64,000 bases of DNA from Thermococcus sp. (GCF_026988555.1 NZ_JALSLB010000042.1:40550-104549); one strand, 5' to 3'; numbered from the stretch's first letter, positions 51,823-61,442 are shown. Notes: generated by a model from the sequence alone, not told the origin. Made by a program: numbers and translations.

Positions 51823-52953
51823 ATGAGACTCAGGTGTCCCATGTGCGGCAGACAATACGATGGGCCGGTTCAGAGGTGTGAGTGCGGCGAACCGGTCGAG
51901 TTCGAGAGACTCACCGGGGAACCATACATAGGGAAATCGGTTTGGGAACGCTTCTGGGACTTCTGGCCGGTCAAGCCTGAGCTGGGGCTTTCGCTCGGCG
52001 AGGGCGATACACCTCTCATCAGGTCAAAGCTAGGAGAGGAGCTCGGGATAAAGCTCTATCTCAAGAACGAGACCGTAAACCCGACGTGGAGCTTCAAGGA
52101 CAGGGGCACTTTCTTGGCGATGAGCTACGCTCTCAAAGCAGGTTACAGGGCAGTCGGAACGGTTTCAACCGGCAACATGGCGGCGAGCGTTTCGGCCTAC
52201 GCCTCACGCTTTGGGCTGAAGGTGAGGATTCTCGTCTCCGAGAGCGCGAGCGACGAGAAGCTGAGGGCCGTTTCGGTTTACGGCGGCGAGGTCATTAGGG
52301 TTCACGGCGACTACGGGAGGCTCTACTTCGAGAGCCTGAATCTGGGAGAAAAGCTCGGGATCTATTTCATGAACTCCGACAACCCCTTTAGAATCGAGGG
52401 CTACAAGGGCATAGCCTTCGAGATAGCAGAGGAGATAAGCCCTGACTACGTTCTAATCCCGACCAGCTCCGGCGGGCTCTTCCGGGGAATAGCCAAGGGC
52501 TTCATCGAGCTCCACGAGAGCGGACTCATCGATACAGTTCCCACCCTCATCGCCATCCAGGCTGAAGGCTGCCCACCGATATGTAAGGCCTTCCGCGAGG
52601 GGAAAACGAAAATAGAGCGCTTTCAGAGTCCCAAAACGATAGCCAAGGCCATAGCCAACCCATATCCGCCGAGCGGGAACGCGGTTCTGATGCTCATGAG
52701 GGACTTTAGCTGGAAATGTATGTCCGTTTTCGACGAGGAGATACTTGAAGCGCAGAGGAAGCTCGCCGACGAAGGTCTCTTTGTCCAGCCGGCGAGTGCT
52801 ACGGGCATAGCGGCGTTGGAGAAGCTCGACCTTCCGGGAGGGACAAAGGTCGTCTCTATACTCACTGGTTCAGGGTTGAAGACGCTCAAAACCTCTCCAA
52901 AAGGCGAGATAAGAGAGTGCCCTCTTGAGGAACTGAAAAACTGCCTGAGGTGA
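51823..52953 (+). CDS. thrC: Threonine synthase
   Basis: This PLP enzyme converts O-phosphohomoserine to threonine. The 376 residues begin with a small Cys-rich zinc-ribbon-like element (CPMCGRQYDG, CEC). They also have the PLP lysine in WSFKDRGTFL, TGNMAASVSAYA and the phosphate-binding loop PTSSGGLFRG. Late segments PPSGNAVL and QPASATGIAAL fit ThrC. The ATG at 51823 follows GGAGAGGATGA; another ATG at 51817 is also possible. It follows the metallopeptidase gene closely. Confidence 0.93.
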   Translation: MRLRCPMCGRQYDGPVQRCECGEPVEFERLTGEPYIGKSVWERFWDFWPVKPELGLSLGEGDTPLIRSKLGEELGIKLYLKNETVNPTWSFKDRGTFLAMSYALKAGYRAVGTVSTGNMAASVSAYASRFGLKVRILVSESASDEKLRAVSVYGGEVIRVHGDYGRLYFESLNLGEKLGIYFMNSDNPFRIEGYKGIAFEIAEEISPDYVLIPTSSGGLFRGIAKGFIELHESGLIDTVPTLIAIQAEGCPPICKAFREGKTKIERFQSPKTIAKAIANPYPPSGNAVLMLMRDFSWKCMSVFDEEILEAQRKLADEGLFVQPASATGIAALEKLDLPGGTKVVSILTGSGLKTLKTSPKGEIRECPLEELKNCLR

Positions 52954-52958
52954 GAAAA

Positions 52959-53750
52959 ATGCTCGTTGGAATAGGATTGATGCCCCACGGAAACCCGGTT
53001 CTAGAACCGGAGGATGAGGAAACTGAAAAGCTGGCACGGGTGCTCGAAAAAATTGGAGAAACGTTTTCGGATGTCGACTCCTACGTGCTCATCAGCCCGC
53101 ACAACGTCAGGATGAGCGAGCACCTGGGGGTGGTCATGGCCCAACACCTCATTTCCTGGCTCGGTTTCGATGGAGTTGAGCTTCCGGGGGAATGGGAAAC
53201 AAACAGAGAGCTTGCGAGGCGTATATACGAGAAAGCCAGAGAGCACAGATTTCCAGTGGTTGACCTTCACTTCGCCAGCGGGAGCGGCAGGTATTCAAGA
53301 TGGCCGCTGACATGGGGCGAACTCATACCACTCCATTTCCTGAAGAAGAAGCCGCTGGTCCTCCTAACACCCGCAAGAAGCCTGAGCAGAGAATCCCTCC
53401 TCGACTTCGGAGAGGTGCTAGGAAAGGTCATTGAGGAGAGCGGAGAGAGGATCGCGCTGATAATAAGCGCCGACCACGGACACGGACACGACGAAAACGG
53501 CCCGTACGGAAGGGTGAAGGAGAGCGAAACCTACGACAAACTAATCATGGAGCTGATCAACGAGAACCGCCTTGAGGAACTGCCAAAAATCCCCCAGGAG
53601 CTCGTGAGGAAAGCACTTGTGGACAGCTACTGGCAAATGCTCATAATGCTCGGAGCGATGAGAAAGACGGAATTCGAACTGAAAAGTTCAGCGTACGCCT
53701 GTCCGACGTACTTCGGCATGGCAGGAGTGCTGTGGGTGCGGAAGAACTAA
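52959..53750 (+). CDS. Class III extradiol dioxygenase-like (LigB/MEMO superfamily) protein
   Basis: The 263-residue product has the superfamily marks [12 protein letters not shown], the His/Asn segment [24 protein letters not shown] and [17 protein letters not shown]. The His residues could bind iron. In archaea these proteins often have no aromatic catabolism context, and the substrate is unknown. The ATG follows GAGGTGAG five bases after the thrC stop. The gene ends overlapping alaX convergently by four bases. Confidence 0.8.
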   Translation: MLVGIGLMPHGNPVLEPEDEETEKLARVLEKIGETFSDVDSYVLISPHNVRMSEHLGVVMAQHLISWLGFDGVELPGEWETNRELARRIYEKAREHRFPVVDLHFASGSGRYSRWPLTWGELIPLHFLKKKPLVLLTPARSLSRESLLDFGEVLGKVIEESGERIALIISADHGHGHDENGPYGRVKESETYDKLIMELINENRLEELPKIPQELVRKALVDSYWQMLIMLGAMRKTEFELKSSAYACPTYFGMAGVLWVRKN

Positions 53751-54202
53751 AGAACTTCAAAGCTCACCTCAAGCAGCTCTCTGGCTCTCCTGAACCTGAC
53801 CTTTCTGATTTTTATCTCCCCTATCTCACCTGTCGTTTTCGTGTGCCTCTCCTTGCAGGCGTTCACGTTCCAGCCCTCGATAACCACGACCCTGAGGGTT
53901 CTTACATCCTCCGGGATGGGGAAGAGGTCGTACATATCCTCGCCGAAGCGCTCCTCGGCCTCATCCCTGGGCAGCTCGTAAACCCTAACCGGGACGTTCT
54001 CCTTAACCTTCTCGTTGGCGAGGCGCTCTATTTCCTCTACCTCCCCTGGAGTGGGTTTTCTGCTGAACTTAACGGTTAACCTACCCCGGTTTCCTTTAAC
54101 GTAAACGCTTGCTGTCCATCTGGCCTTTTCTCCAAGAACCTTGACGACCGCGCCCTTAAGCACGTGCAGGGCGGTATGGGTTTTGATCTCAACCGATAGC
54201 AT
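53747..54202 (-). CDS. alaX: Alanyl-tRNA editing protein AlaX (short form)
   Basis: AlaX is a free-standing deacylase that removes Ser or Gly from mischarged tRNA-Ala. The 151 residues match the short AlaX-S form, with zinc ligands in [11 protein letters not shown] and [13 protein letters not shown] and the [10 protein letters not shown] end. The ATG at 54202 agrees with the Pyrococcus start from memory; ATGs at 54208 and 54211 would add two or three residues. A TATA at 54228-54236 gives a start close to the codon. Confidence 0.92.
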   Translation of the reverse strand: MLSVEIKTHTALHVLKGAVVKVLGEKARWTASVYVKGNRGRLTVKFSRKPTPGEVEEIERLANEKVKENVPVRVYELPRDEAEERFGEDMYDLFPIPEDVRTLRVVVIEGWNVNACKERHTKTTGEIGEIKIRKVRFRRARELLEVSFEVL

Positions 54203-54226
54203 AGGCATCATGGGACATCTGCAGAG

Positions 54227-54237
54227 GACTTATTAAC
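54227..54237. promoter_or_regulatory. Shared TATA region between alaX and the YbaK-family gene
   Basis: CTTATTAACGG reads as a TATA box on both strands. It lies about 26 bases from the alaX start on the minus strand and about 26-34 bases before the plus-strand ATG at 54267. Only 64 bases separate the two start codons, so one AT core may serve both genes. Confidence 0.5.
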
Positions 54238-54266
54238 GGTTGCGACGAAGTTGTACAGGGATCGTC

Positions 54267-54704
54267 ATGGTGAAGCTTAAGGAAATCGCAGAGGAGTTGG
54301 GGGCGGAGATGCTCCACATTGGAAGACCCGTAAAGACCGTTGAGCAGGCCACGAGGGGAACCGGTGCATCCCCAAGGCAGGTTATAAAGTCGCTCGTGAT
54401 AATAAGCGAGAGGGGGCCGCTACTCGTCATAGTCGACGGGGAGTCAATGGTCAGCATGAGAAAGCTGAGGAAGCTCTTCGGAAGCTGTCGCTTCGCGAGG
54501 CCGAATGAGGTTAAAGCACTCACGGGATACGAGGTGGGTGGGGTTCCACCTGTCGGGGTGCCGCTAAGAACGATAATTGACTCACGGGTTCTGGAGAACG
54601 AGTACGTCATCGGCGGAGGCGGCGCCGTGGATAAACTGCTGAGGATAAGGCCACAGAAGATCGCGGAGTATCAAAAGGCCGAGATACGGGAAGTAAAAGA
54701 TTAA
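54267..54704 (+). CDS. YbaK/ProX-family aminoacyl-tRNA deacylase
   Basis: This is a trans-editing enzyme family that clears misacylated tRNAs (for example Ala- or Cys-tRNA-Pro). The 145 residues show the family lysine in RQVIKSLVII and the glycine-rich GYEVGGVPPVGVP and IGGGGAVDKLLRI. The exact tRNA substrate is unknown. The ATG at 54267 is chosen over an earlier in-frame codon at 54240, which lies in the promoter. It is divergent from alaX, another tRNA-editing enzyme. Confidence 0.88.
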   Translation: MVKLKEIAEELGAEMLHIGRPVKTVEQATRGTGASPRQVIKSLVIISERGPLLVIVDGESMVSMRKLRKLFGSCRFARPNEVKALTGYEVGGVPPVGVPLRTIIDSRVLENEYVIGGGGAVDKLLRIRPQKIAEYQKAEIREVKD

Positions 54705-54823
54705 GTCTCCACGACATCCTGCCTCCCACGGTAGAAAAGATGCCGACGTTTGAAGGTTTTTCAGTCCTCTCAGGCCACTACCGAAGAAATCCTGCCAAAA
54801 GGTTTCTTTGTTCAACAAAAACC

Positions 54824-54832
54824 GTTATAAAT
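54824..54832 (+). promoter_or_regulatory. TATA box of the cpgS-like gene
   Basis: GTTATAAAT lies about 55 bases before the ATG at 54883, giving a leader of about 30 bases that contains GAGGTGGT. Confidence 0.6.
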
Positions 54833-54882
54833 GCCAAAAACGAGACTTCAGTGCCGTATTAAAAACTTTTGAGGTGGTCACC

Positions 54883-56229
54883 ATGGCCGAAAAGAAGAGA
54901 AAGAGGGTTCTCATTTTGGGCGCCGCAGGTAGGGACTTCCACAACTTCAACACGTTCTTCAGGGACAACCCCGACTACGAGGTCGTTGCCTTCACCGCAA
55001 CCCAGATTCCGGATATTGAGGGCAGGGTCTACCCCAAGGAGCTAGCTGGAGAGCTCTACCCGAACGGGATCCCCATCCTCAGCGAGGACAACATGGAGAA
55101 GATAATCAAGGAGCACGACATCGACGTCGTTGTCTTCGCATACTCAGACGTTCCGCACGAGCACGTCATGCACCTCGCGAGCAGGGCTCACAGTGCCGGT
55201 GCCGACTTCTGGCTCCTCGGCCCGAAGAGCACCATGCTCAAGAGCACCAAGCCCGTTGTAGCGGTTACAGCAGTCAGAACCGGCTGTGGAAAGAGCCAGA
55301 CCAGCAGGAAGGTCGCCCAGCTCCTCCAGGAGATGGACTACAAGGTCGTCGCTATAAGGCATCCGATGCCCTACGGCGACCTCAGGAAGCAGATGGTCCA
55401 GCGCTTCGCCACCTACGAGGACCTCGACAGGTACGAGTGCACCATCGAGGAGCGCGAGGAGTACGAGCCCTACATCGACAGGGGCATGGTTGTATATGCC
55501 GGCGTCGACTACGAGAAGATCCTCCGCGAGGCCGAGAAGGAGGCAGACATAATCCTCTGGGACGGAGGAAACAACGACTTCCCGTTCTACGTTCCGGACC
55601 TCTGGATAGTCGTCACTGACCCGCACAGGCCAGGCCACGAGCTCAAGTACCACCCAGGTGAGACCAACTTCCGCGCCGCTGACGTCATAATCATCAACAA
55701 GATTGACAGCGCCAACAGAGACGACATCCAGAAGGTTCGCGAGGACATCGAGAAGATCAACCCGAACGCAGTCGTCATCGACGGTGCCTCACCGCTCTAC
55801 GTGGACAAGCCGGAGCTCATCAAGGGCAAGCGCGTTCTCGTCGTAGAGGACGGTCCAACCCTCACCCACGGCGGCATGAAGTACGGTGCAGGTTACATAG
55901 CGGCAAAGAAGTACGGGGCCAAGGAGATAATCGACCCGAGGCCCTACGCCGTCGGCTCGATCGTCGACACCTACAGGAAGTACAGCCACCTCGACGTCAT
56001 CCTGCCGGCCATGGGGTACGGCGAGAAACAGATCAAGGAGCTCGAAGAGACCATCAACCGCGCAGACGCCGATGTCGTCGTCATAGGGACCCCAATAGAC
56101 CTCAGGCGCGTGGTTAAGCTCAACAAGCCGGCCGTCCGCGTCCGCTACGAGCTGGAGGAGATCGGCGAGCCGAAGCTCAAAGATGTGCTCAAGGAGTTCG
56201 TCGAGAAGTGTGAGAAGCTCAAGAAGTGA
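54883..56229 (+). CDS. cpgS: Cyclic 2,3-diphosphoglycerate synthetase family protein
   Basis: In methanogens CpgS makes the thermoprotectant cyclic 2,3-diphosphoglycerate from 2,3-diphosphoglycerate and ATP. The 448 residues contain a Rossmann start VLILGAAGRDFHNFN, a P-loop-like TAVRTGCGKSQTSRK, ILWDGGNNDFPFY and a GTPase-like INKIDSAN. Thermococcales are not known for large cyclic diphosphoglycerate pools, so the true substrate here may differ. The ATG follows GAGGTGGT. It is very rich in optimal codons, suggesting strong expression. Confidence 0.85.
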   Translation: MAEKKRKRVLILGAAGRDFHNFNTFFRDNPDYEVVAFTATQIPDIEGRVYPKELAGELYPNGIPILSEDNMEKIIKEHDIDVVVFAYSDVPHEHVMHLASRAHSAGADFWLLGPKSTMLKSTKPVVAVTAVRTGCGKSQTSRKVAQLLQEMDYKVVAIRHPMPYGDLRKQMVQRFATYEDLDRYECTIEEREEYEPYIDRGMVVYAGVDYEKILREAEKEADIILWDGGNNDFPFYVPDLWIVVTDPHRPGHELKYHPGETNFRAADVIIINKIDSANRDDIQKVREDIEKINPNAVVIDGASPLYVDKPELIKGKRVLVVEDGPTLTHGGMKYGAGYIAAKKYGAKEIIDPRPYAVGSIVDTYRKYSHLDVILPAMGYGEKQIKELEETINRADADVVVIGTPIDLRRVVKLNKPAVRVRYELEEIGEPKLKDVLKEFVEKCEKLKK

Positions 56230-56289
56230 TTTCTCCAGAACTGGGGAAAACCTTTTATTTATTTCCCTCGTTTTCGTTATGGTGATCCC

Positions 56290-56559
56290 ATGGACGAGGT
56301 GGCATTCTTCGGCGCGATATATGCACTCGGCCTCCTCCTGATGATTCTCCAGCTCGCGGCTCTCGTGTGGGTGATCTACGACGTCTTCACGAAGCAGAAA
56401 AAGATGCCAGACATTGAGAAGGTCCTTTGGGTTGTTCTGGCGTTTCTATTCACGGTCCTCGGGGCACTGGTGTACTACCTCGTGATCAAGCGAGAGGATA
56501 AGTACGAAGAGAAACCACTGGAACCTCCGGAAACCCCGGAAGAACCCATAGTGTACTGA
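56290..56559 (+). CDS. Small membrane protein with PLDc_N-like domain
   Basis: The 89-residue product has two helices (about 8-32, 44-66), joined by VIYDVFTKQKKMPDIEKVLW, and an acidic Pro-rich tail. The layout, with a Trp/Tyr-Asp pair after helix one and LGALVYYLVIKRE, fits the N-terminal membrane domain of cardiolipin synthase-type proteins found alone. Function unknown. The ATG follows GGTGATCCC. A promoter TATA near 56252-56259 precedes it. Confidence 0.75.
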   Translation: MDEVAFFGAIYALGLLLMILQLAALVWVIYDVFTKQKKMPDIEKVLWVVLAFLFTVLGALVYYLVIKREDKYEEKPLEPPETPEEPIVY

Positions 56560-56867
56560 CCGGAAGCCTTTTAGGGAGTGACGACAACTTATTCTGCCCG
56601 GGGAGTGCCGCCGAAGGCGGAGCCGATGAACTTGGGCGGGTTATTACCCCCTTTAAGGCTTTTTGTGATTCAGCTCAGGAAGGGTGACAGAGCGGAATTC
56701 CAATCGAGGTTTTTAAGCCCTGAGAACCCGCACTTCTCAAGTCGGGAACAATAAGTGGCATTCCGATGGGCAACCCTGGGCTTATGCGGGGAAGATAGAG
56801 ATAAAGGCAGGTATTCAAGAGATGTAACCGTGCTCGAAACGGGGGTGTGCCTTTCTTTCTTTGGAAC
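56560..56867. other. Intergenic stretch with GC-rich hairpin and possible small RNA
   Basis: There is no protein gene. A compact GC-rich block (56596-56640) contains the hairpin CCGCC-GAA-GGCGG inside a GCCC/GGGC closing stem. Further on, a TATA-like TTTTTAAG (56711-56718) precedes a segment with CCCGCA near 56729 pairing to TGCGGG near 56788. A T-rich run at 56849-56860 could end a transcript of about 110 bases. I found no complete C/D or H/ACA signature. Confidence 0.4.
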
Positions 56868-57281
56868 TCACTCCCCTACAACCTGTACTACAACGCGTCT
56901 GTGCCTTGGCCTCACATCAAGCTCCACGAAGAAGATTTGCTGCCAAGTTCCGCGCACGAGCCTGCCGTTAACGACGGGGAAGCACTCGCTCGCGCCGAGG
57001 AGCGTGGCACGAAGGTGGCTGTGGGCGTTGTCGTCTATCCTGTCGTGGAGGTAGCCTTTGCCCTTGGGGATAAGCTCCTTCAGAGCCCGCTTGAAGTCCT
57101 CAAGAAGGCCGGACTCGTGCTCTATCGTGACTATCGCTCCCGTTGCCCCGGGAACGAAAACGATGACCACCCCATTCTTGATCCCACTTCCTTCAACGAC
57201 CCTCTCAACTTCCAGGGTTATATCAACCAGATCAATCTCGCCCCTCGTTGAGAAGTGAAGATGCTCCGTGTGGGTTCCCAT
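56868..57281 (-). CDS. yjbQ: YjbQ/UPF0047 family protein (secondary thiamine-phosphate synthase)
   Basis: YjbQ proteins show weak thiamine-phosphate synthase activity; their main role is open. The 137 residues have the family marks GVVIVFVPGATGAIVTIEHE, DDNAHSHLRATLLG and GTWQQIFFVELD. The conserved His/Asp/Glu residues are present. The ATG follows GGTGATGGT. It begins 34 bases after the ThiN-domain regulator gene on the same strand, so a link to thiamine metabolism is supported by context. Confidence 0.9.
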   Translation of the reverse strand: MGTHTEHLHFSTRGEIDLVDITLEVERVVEGSGIKNGVVIVFVPGATGAIVTIEHESGLLEDFKRALKELIPKGKGYLHDRIDDNAHSHLRATLLGASECFPVVNGRLVRGTWQQIFFVELDVRPRHRRVVVQVVGE

Positions 57282-57315
57282 ACCATCACCGACCAGAACT
57301 CCAGGGCAGGACCTA

Positions 57316-58230
57316 TTAAGTTTGCGGCGATGTTGTGAGTGGAATATACTTCATAAGCCTTTTGAGCTTTTCAATCACTTCAAACGGATCCCTGCCGAAG
57401 ATATAAACCATAGGTTCCACGCCATGCCCTCCTCGATCGATCACCGCATCGTAAACATCATGTTTAAAGGGCCCCGTGATCTCTTTTATCGCGTCCTCCC
57501 CTTTTCTCCCTCCGGTCTCTACAACGGCCACCCGGAATCCAGCTTTCTCTAGGGCATGCCGTACATCACCGTCGTATCTGATGTTGAGGACGCTTCTCAG
57601 CTCGGGACGGAATTCAGCGAGTTCCACAAGGATTCGGGAGGTGAATCTGCTCGCTCCAAACTCCGGAGGCAGGGCGTAGGGCTTCCCCTTGGCATTGGTA
57701 ATCCTCCCTGGGACAGCGGCAACATCCTCCACACCATTTGGCAAGGGTAGAGCGTAGGCAAAGTTACTTCTAACCTCAGGGATGAGCCCCGAGAATGCCT
57801 CAAGCCTCAAAAGGTTGCGGAGGGCAAGATCGAGCTTTTCAAGAACATCACCACGGCCCCTCCGTACCGAATATATCGAGCGGCATGCCTCCTCACTGAT
57901 GCCGGCGTATCTCGAATAAAATCTGCAGAGGAACCCGCTCTGGAACAGTTCCACAAGGCGCCTGGAGAGAAGAACAGTAGCCTCCTCTTTACTCCCCCCG
58001 TAGAGGATGAACTTTGAAATTTCCTCAGCCACATCCCCAATTTTTTCGGCCAGCTCCTCAGGTGGTTTTTTGTACTTTCCTGACAGATACTTGCTAACCA
58101 TTGCCTGGGTTATGCCTAGGTAGTCTGATATCTCGGATTGCGTCATTCCGGCGCGGTACAGCATCTCAGCTATCCGGGCACGCAGAAAAGGCATGACCTC
58201 ATCCGCTATGTAGACGGCGGGAGTCCTCAC
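57316..58230 (-). CDS. thiR: HTH-ThiN regulator (ThiR-like thiamine regulator)
   Basis: In archaea ThiR represses thiamine synthesis and uptake genes, sensing thiamine phosphates through its ThiN domain. The 304 residues have an N-terminal helix-turn-helix (about 20-60, with MTQSEISDYLGITQAMVSKY), a linker and a C-terminal ThiN domain (NIRYDGDVRHAL, VVETGGRKGEDAIKE, VIDRGGHGVEPMVYIFG). The GTG at 58230 is chosen because AAGGGTGATC lies four bases upstream. It shares an operon with yjbQ and is divergent from pyrB. Self-regulation is likely but no operator was identified. Confidence 0.85.
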   Translation of the reverse strand: MRTPAVYIADEVMPFLRARIAEMLYRAGMTQSEISDYLGITQAMVSKYLSGKYKKPPEELAEKIGDVAEEISKFILYGGSKEEATVLLSRRLVELFQSGFLCRFYSRYAGISEEACRSIYSVRRGRGDVLEKLDLALRNLLRLEAFSGLIPEVRSNFAYALPLPNGVEDVAAVPGRITNAKGKPYALPPEFGASRFTSRILVELAEFRPELRSVLNIRYDGDVRHALEKAGFRVAVVETGGRKGEDAIKEITGPFKHDVYDAVIDRGGHGVEPMVYIFGRDPFEVIEKLKRLMKYIPLTTSPQT

Positions 58231-58319
58231 AATGATCACCCTTAACAACTCAGTTATTAAAATCTACACTCAGGGTTTAAATCATTGCCGTTTACAGGTT
58301 TATGTTAAAAAAGGCTTAA

Positions 58320-59279
<960 letters not shown>

Positions 59280-59411
59280 ATGGTTGCAAGTTTTAGGCTG
59301 CATCCCACCTTTGATGGTTCGGGGGATGCAATCAGGGTCGAGCACGTTGATGAGACCCCAACACTTTCCGCCAGCGCTTGCGAAGGCAAGGGCTGTTTGG
59401 GGGTGCTGTAA
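59280..59411 (+). CDS. 43-residue frame filling the pyrB-pyrI gap
   Basis: The ATG directly abuts the pyrB stop (TGAATG) and the TAA directly abuts the pyrI ATG. The product has two cysteines (SACEGKGCLGVL) and no known domain. No good ribosome site precedes it. The DNA also has an inverted repeat TGCATCCC/GGGATGCA (59299-59306, 59324-59331) and a near-perfect hairpin CAGCGCTTGC/GCAAGGGCTG (59373-59396), so it may instead be a structured RNA spacer. Typical pyrBI spacing is only a few bases. Confidence 0.4.
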   Translation: MVASFRLHPTFDGSGDAIRVEHVDETPTLSASACEGKGCLGVL

Positions 59412-59867
59412 ATGCCCGAGCTCAAGGTTGAGGTAATCCCAGAGGGGACTGTGATAGACCACATTCCCTCAGGAAAGTGGCTCAAGGTCATCGAGATTCT
59501 CGGCCTGACGAAGCCCAACGGAGGAACGCTCCTCATAGCCTCAAACGTCCCCAGTAAAAAGCTCGGCAGAAAGGACATCGTCAAGGTCGAGGGTCGCTAC
59601 CTAAGCGAGGAAGAGGTTAACAAGATTGCCCTCATAGCTCCAGACGCGACCGTCAACATCGTCAGGGACTACAAGATAGTAGAGAAGTTTAAGGTCGAGA
59701 TTCCGGACGAGATAACCGGAATCCTTCGCTGCGCGAACCCCAACTGCATCAGCAACCACGAGTACGTGAAGCCACGCTTTAGGGTCGAGAGCAGGAAACC
59801 GCTCAAGCTCCGCTGCCACTACTGCGAGAGGATCTTAGAGGGTGAGGAGATACCCGGCAACCTCTGA
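59412..59867 (+). CDS. pyrI: Aspartate carbamoyltransferase regulatory chain
   Basis: PyrI binds CTP/ATP and controls PyrB allosterically. The 151 residues have the allosteric domain (about 1-95, with IDHIPSGKWLKVIEIL and GRKDIVKVEGRYL) and the zinc domain with CANPNC and CHYC. All four zinc cysteines are present. The ATG at 59412 has GGGGGTGC upstream, inside the preceding small frame. Length normal. Confidence 0.96.
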   Translation: MPELKVEVIPEGTVIDHIPSGKWLKVIEILGLTKPNGGTLLIASNVPSKKLGRKDIVKVEGRYLSEEEVNKIALIAPDATVNIVRDYKIVEKFKVEIPDEITGILRCANPNCISNHEYVKPRFRVESRKPLKLRCHYCERILEGEEIPGNL

Positions 59868-59926
59868 GGAGGCTGCAACCTTTCTTTTTCCTTTGTGGAT
59901 GGCATGAACCGGGGAAATTAGCCAGC

Positions 59927-60517
59927 CTACTCCATGATGTGGGGAAGCCTCCTCAGCACGGGCAACGTCACCGCGAGGCTTACGAAGACATCTATTATGC
60001 TCTGAACGGCATTGGGGAGGCCAATCGCCACCCAGAAGGGAACGTGGGTCCACTCCTCAACAACCTGAACAACCCTTTCATGGGGTATCCCGAGGAACAT
60101 CTGAATGGCGAAGTAGTAGTTGAACGCCACCATCAGCGGAATCCTAATGGAGACCCCAAGGAGGTACGCCAAGACCCCAAAGAGCACGACACCTCTCCTG
60201 TTCGCCCGTTCAAAGTCAAAACGGGTTATCAAGCGTGCCGCTTCAAAGCCAAGTAGAACCGTTAGAGTTGCACTGGCCTTCATGAAACCCCCAAGCCAGC
60301 TGCTGGGAGACACCAGGCTCAGGCCTATGAAAAGCAGAAAAACAGCGGTCAAACCTCCGAAGAATCCGGTCATCAGGTAGACCATTACTATCGGAACCGC
60401 CACCAGGTCAATCTTCATCCCCCACATGGTTGGCATCTCAACGGGAATAACCTCCAGCATGAGCGAGAGACCGAGCATGATTCCCACAATGGCTATCTCC
60501 TTGGAGCTCATCCGCAT
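59927..60517 (-). CDS. ECF-transporter S-component-like membrane protein
   Basis: The 196-residue protein has about six helices, and its start resembles ECF substrate-binding components (IAIVGIMLGLSLMLEVIPV, then MKIDLVAVPIVMVYLMTGFFGG). The KID-V pattern recalls riboflavin-type S components, but the vitamin is not certain. The ATG at 60517 follows GGTGGTG; an earlier in-frame codon at 60595 overlaps the promoter. A minus-strand TATA ATTTATAAATT lies near 60548-60560. No ECF ATPase or T component is adjacent. Confidence 0.7.
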   Translation of the reverse strand: MRMSSKEIAIVGIMLGLSLMLEVIPVEMPTMWGMKIDLVAVPIVMVYLMTGFFGGLTAVFLLFIGLSLVSPSSWLGGFMKASATLTVLLGFEAARLITRFDFERANRRGVVLFGVLAYLLGVSIRIPLMVAFNYYFAIQMFLGIPHERVVQVVEEWTHVPFWVAIGLPNAVQSIIDVFVSLAVTLPVLRRLPHIME

Positions 60518-60641
60518 CCAGCACCACCGCGCCAACTCTGTTCCACAATTTATAAATTTTTGTTCCATATCTGGAATATACGTTCGGGAATCCAAAAAGA
60601 ACCCTTAAAAGCAGAGCCCTGGAGATACCTTGGAGGGGGCC

Positions 60642-61442
60642 ATGTTCACGGTCGAGGGAATATCAGAGCTGGTCATGGAGATAAGGCGTGAGAACGGTTT
60701 TCCCGATACCCCGTTCAGGATAGATGAAATCAGATACGAGGAAGAGGGGGACAAGCTCTTCATAATAGCCCACGACAGGACGGACAAGAGCGTCATTATA
60801 GGGAACAGCTTCGTCATCGGAAAGCTCCGCGAGAGCCTTGGAGTCAGACAGGTTACGGTTTATTCCAGCCTCGACCTTGGGATAAAGAGGAGAAAGCTCG
60901 AAAGAAATGCTGGGAGGATTAAGGGAACTCATCTGGAGTTTCTGCTGCCCGTGGTGGAAGCCGAGATGAAGTTTCCACCGCGGAAATGGCCGGCTGTGAA
61001 AACGGACAGAAAGGGGCTGGTTTTTCTGAGCTTCAACGCAAAAGCCCTCCTTGGATTTGCTGAAAGCTTCTGCATGGAGTATATAGCAGTGGGCATAAAA
61101 CATACCTTTCCCAGACTTCCTTATGAGGCTGTTGAAGGCCACCCGCGGGAGCTTTTCCACCCGGATGAGGGGAAGCTGCTGGAGCTGGCTGAAGGGACTG
61201 GTGCGGAGATAATAATGTCCGATTTTCCCTTTGACCTGAAGTTTGCAGATGGCACAGCTCTCCTCAACCCCATGCGCTTTTTTCATATAGGTTTCTTTGA
61301 GCTGAAGTATCTCTTCGGGTTTGAGAAGCCGGTGATTTATGATAAAAGATCTCTCATTGACTTCATAACCGCCCTTGTCTATGAGGGGCTGATGGAGTCC
61401 ACTGACGGGGCAAATCTAATCTGGAGGATGTGGAGAAAATGA
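60642..61442 (+). CDS. Conserved-looking hypothetical protein
   Basis: The 266-residue soluble protein has no signal peptide. It has an N-terminal domain with DKLFIIAHDRTDKSVIIG and a basic segment GIKRRKLERNAGRIKGTH. A C-terminal region follows with HPRELFHPDEGKLLELAE and SDFPFDLKFADGTALLNP. I do not recognise the family. The basic stretch might bind nucleic acid. The ATG follows GGAGGGGG. The stop overlaps the kinase start by four bases (ATGA), so the three genes 60642-62586 are one coupled operon. Confidence 0.7.
   Translation: MFTVEGISELVMEIRRENGFPDTPFRIDEIRYEEEGDKLFIIAHDRTDKSVIIGNSFVIGKLRESLGVRQVTVYSSLDLGIKRRKLERNAGRIKGTHLEFLLPVVEAEMKFPPRKWPAVKTDRKGLVFLSFNAKALLGFAESFCMEYIAVGIKHTFPRLPYEAVEGHPRELFHPDEGKLLELAEGTGAEIIMSDFPFDLKFADGTALLNPMRFFHIGFFELKYLFGFEKPVIYDKRSLIDFITALVYEGLMESTDGANLIWRMWRK

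Noticed and set aside
56596..56640. C/D box sRNA
   Set aside because: A CGATGAA resembles box C, but no matching D box or guide spacing is present.
59280..59411. Simple C/D box RNA between pyrB and pyrI
   Set aside because: TGATGA occurs at 59348-59353 but no downstream CTGA box is found at a suitable distance.
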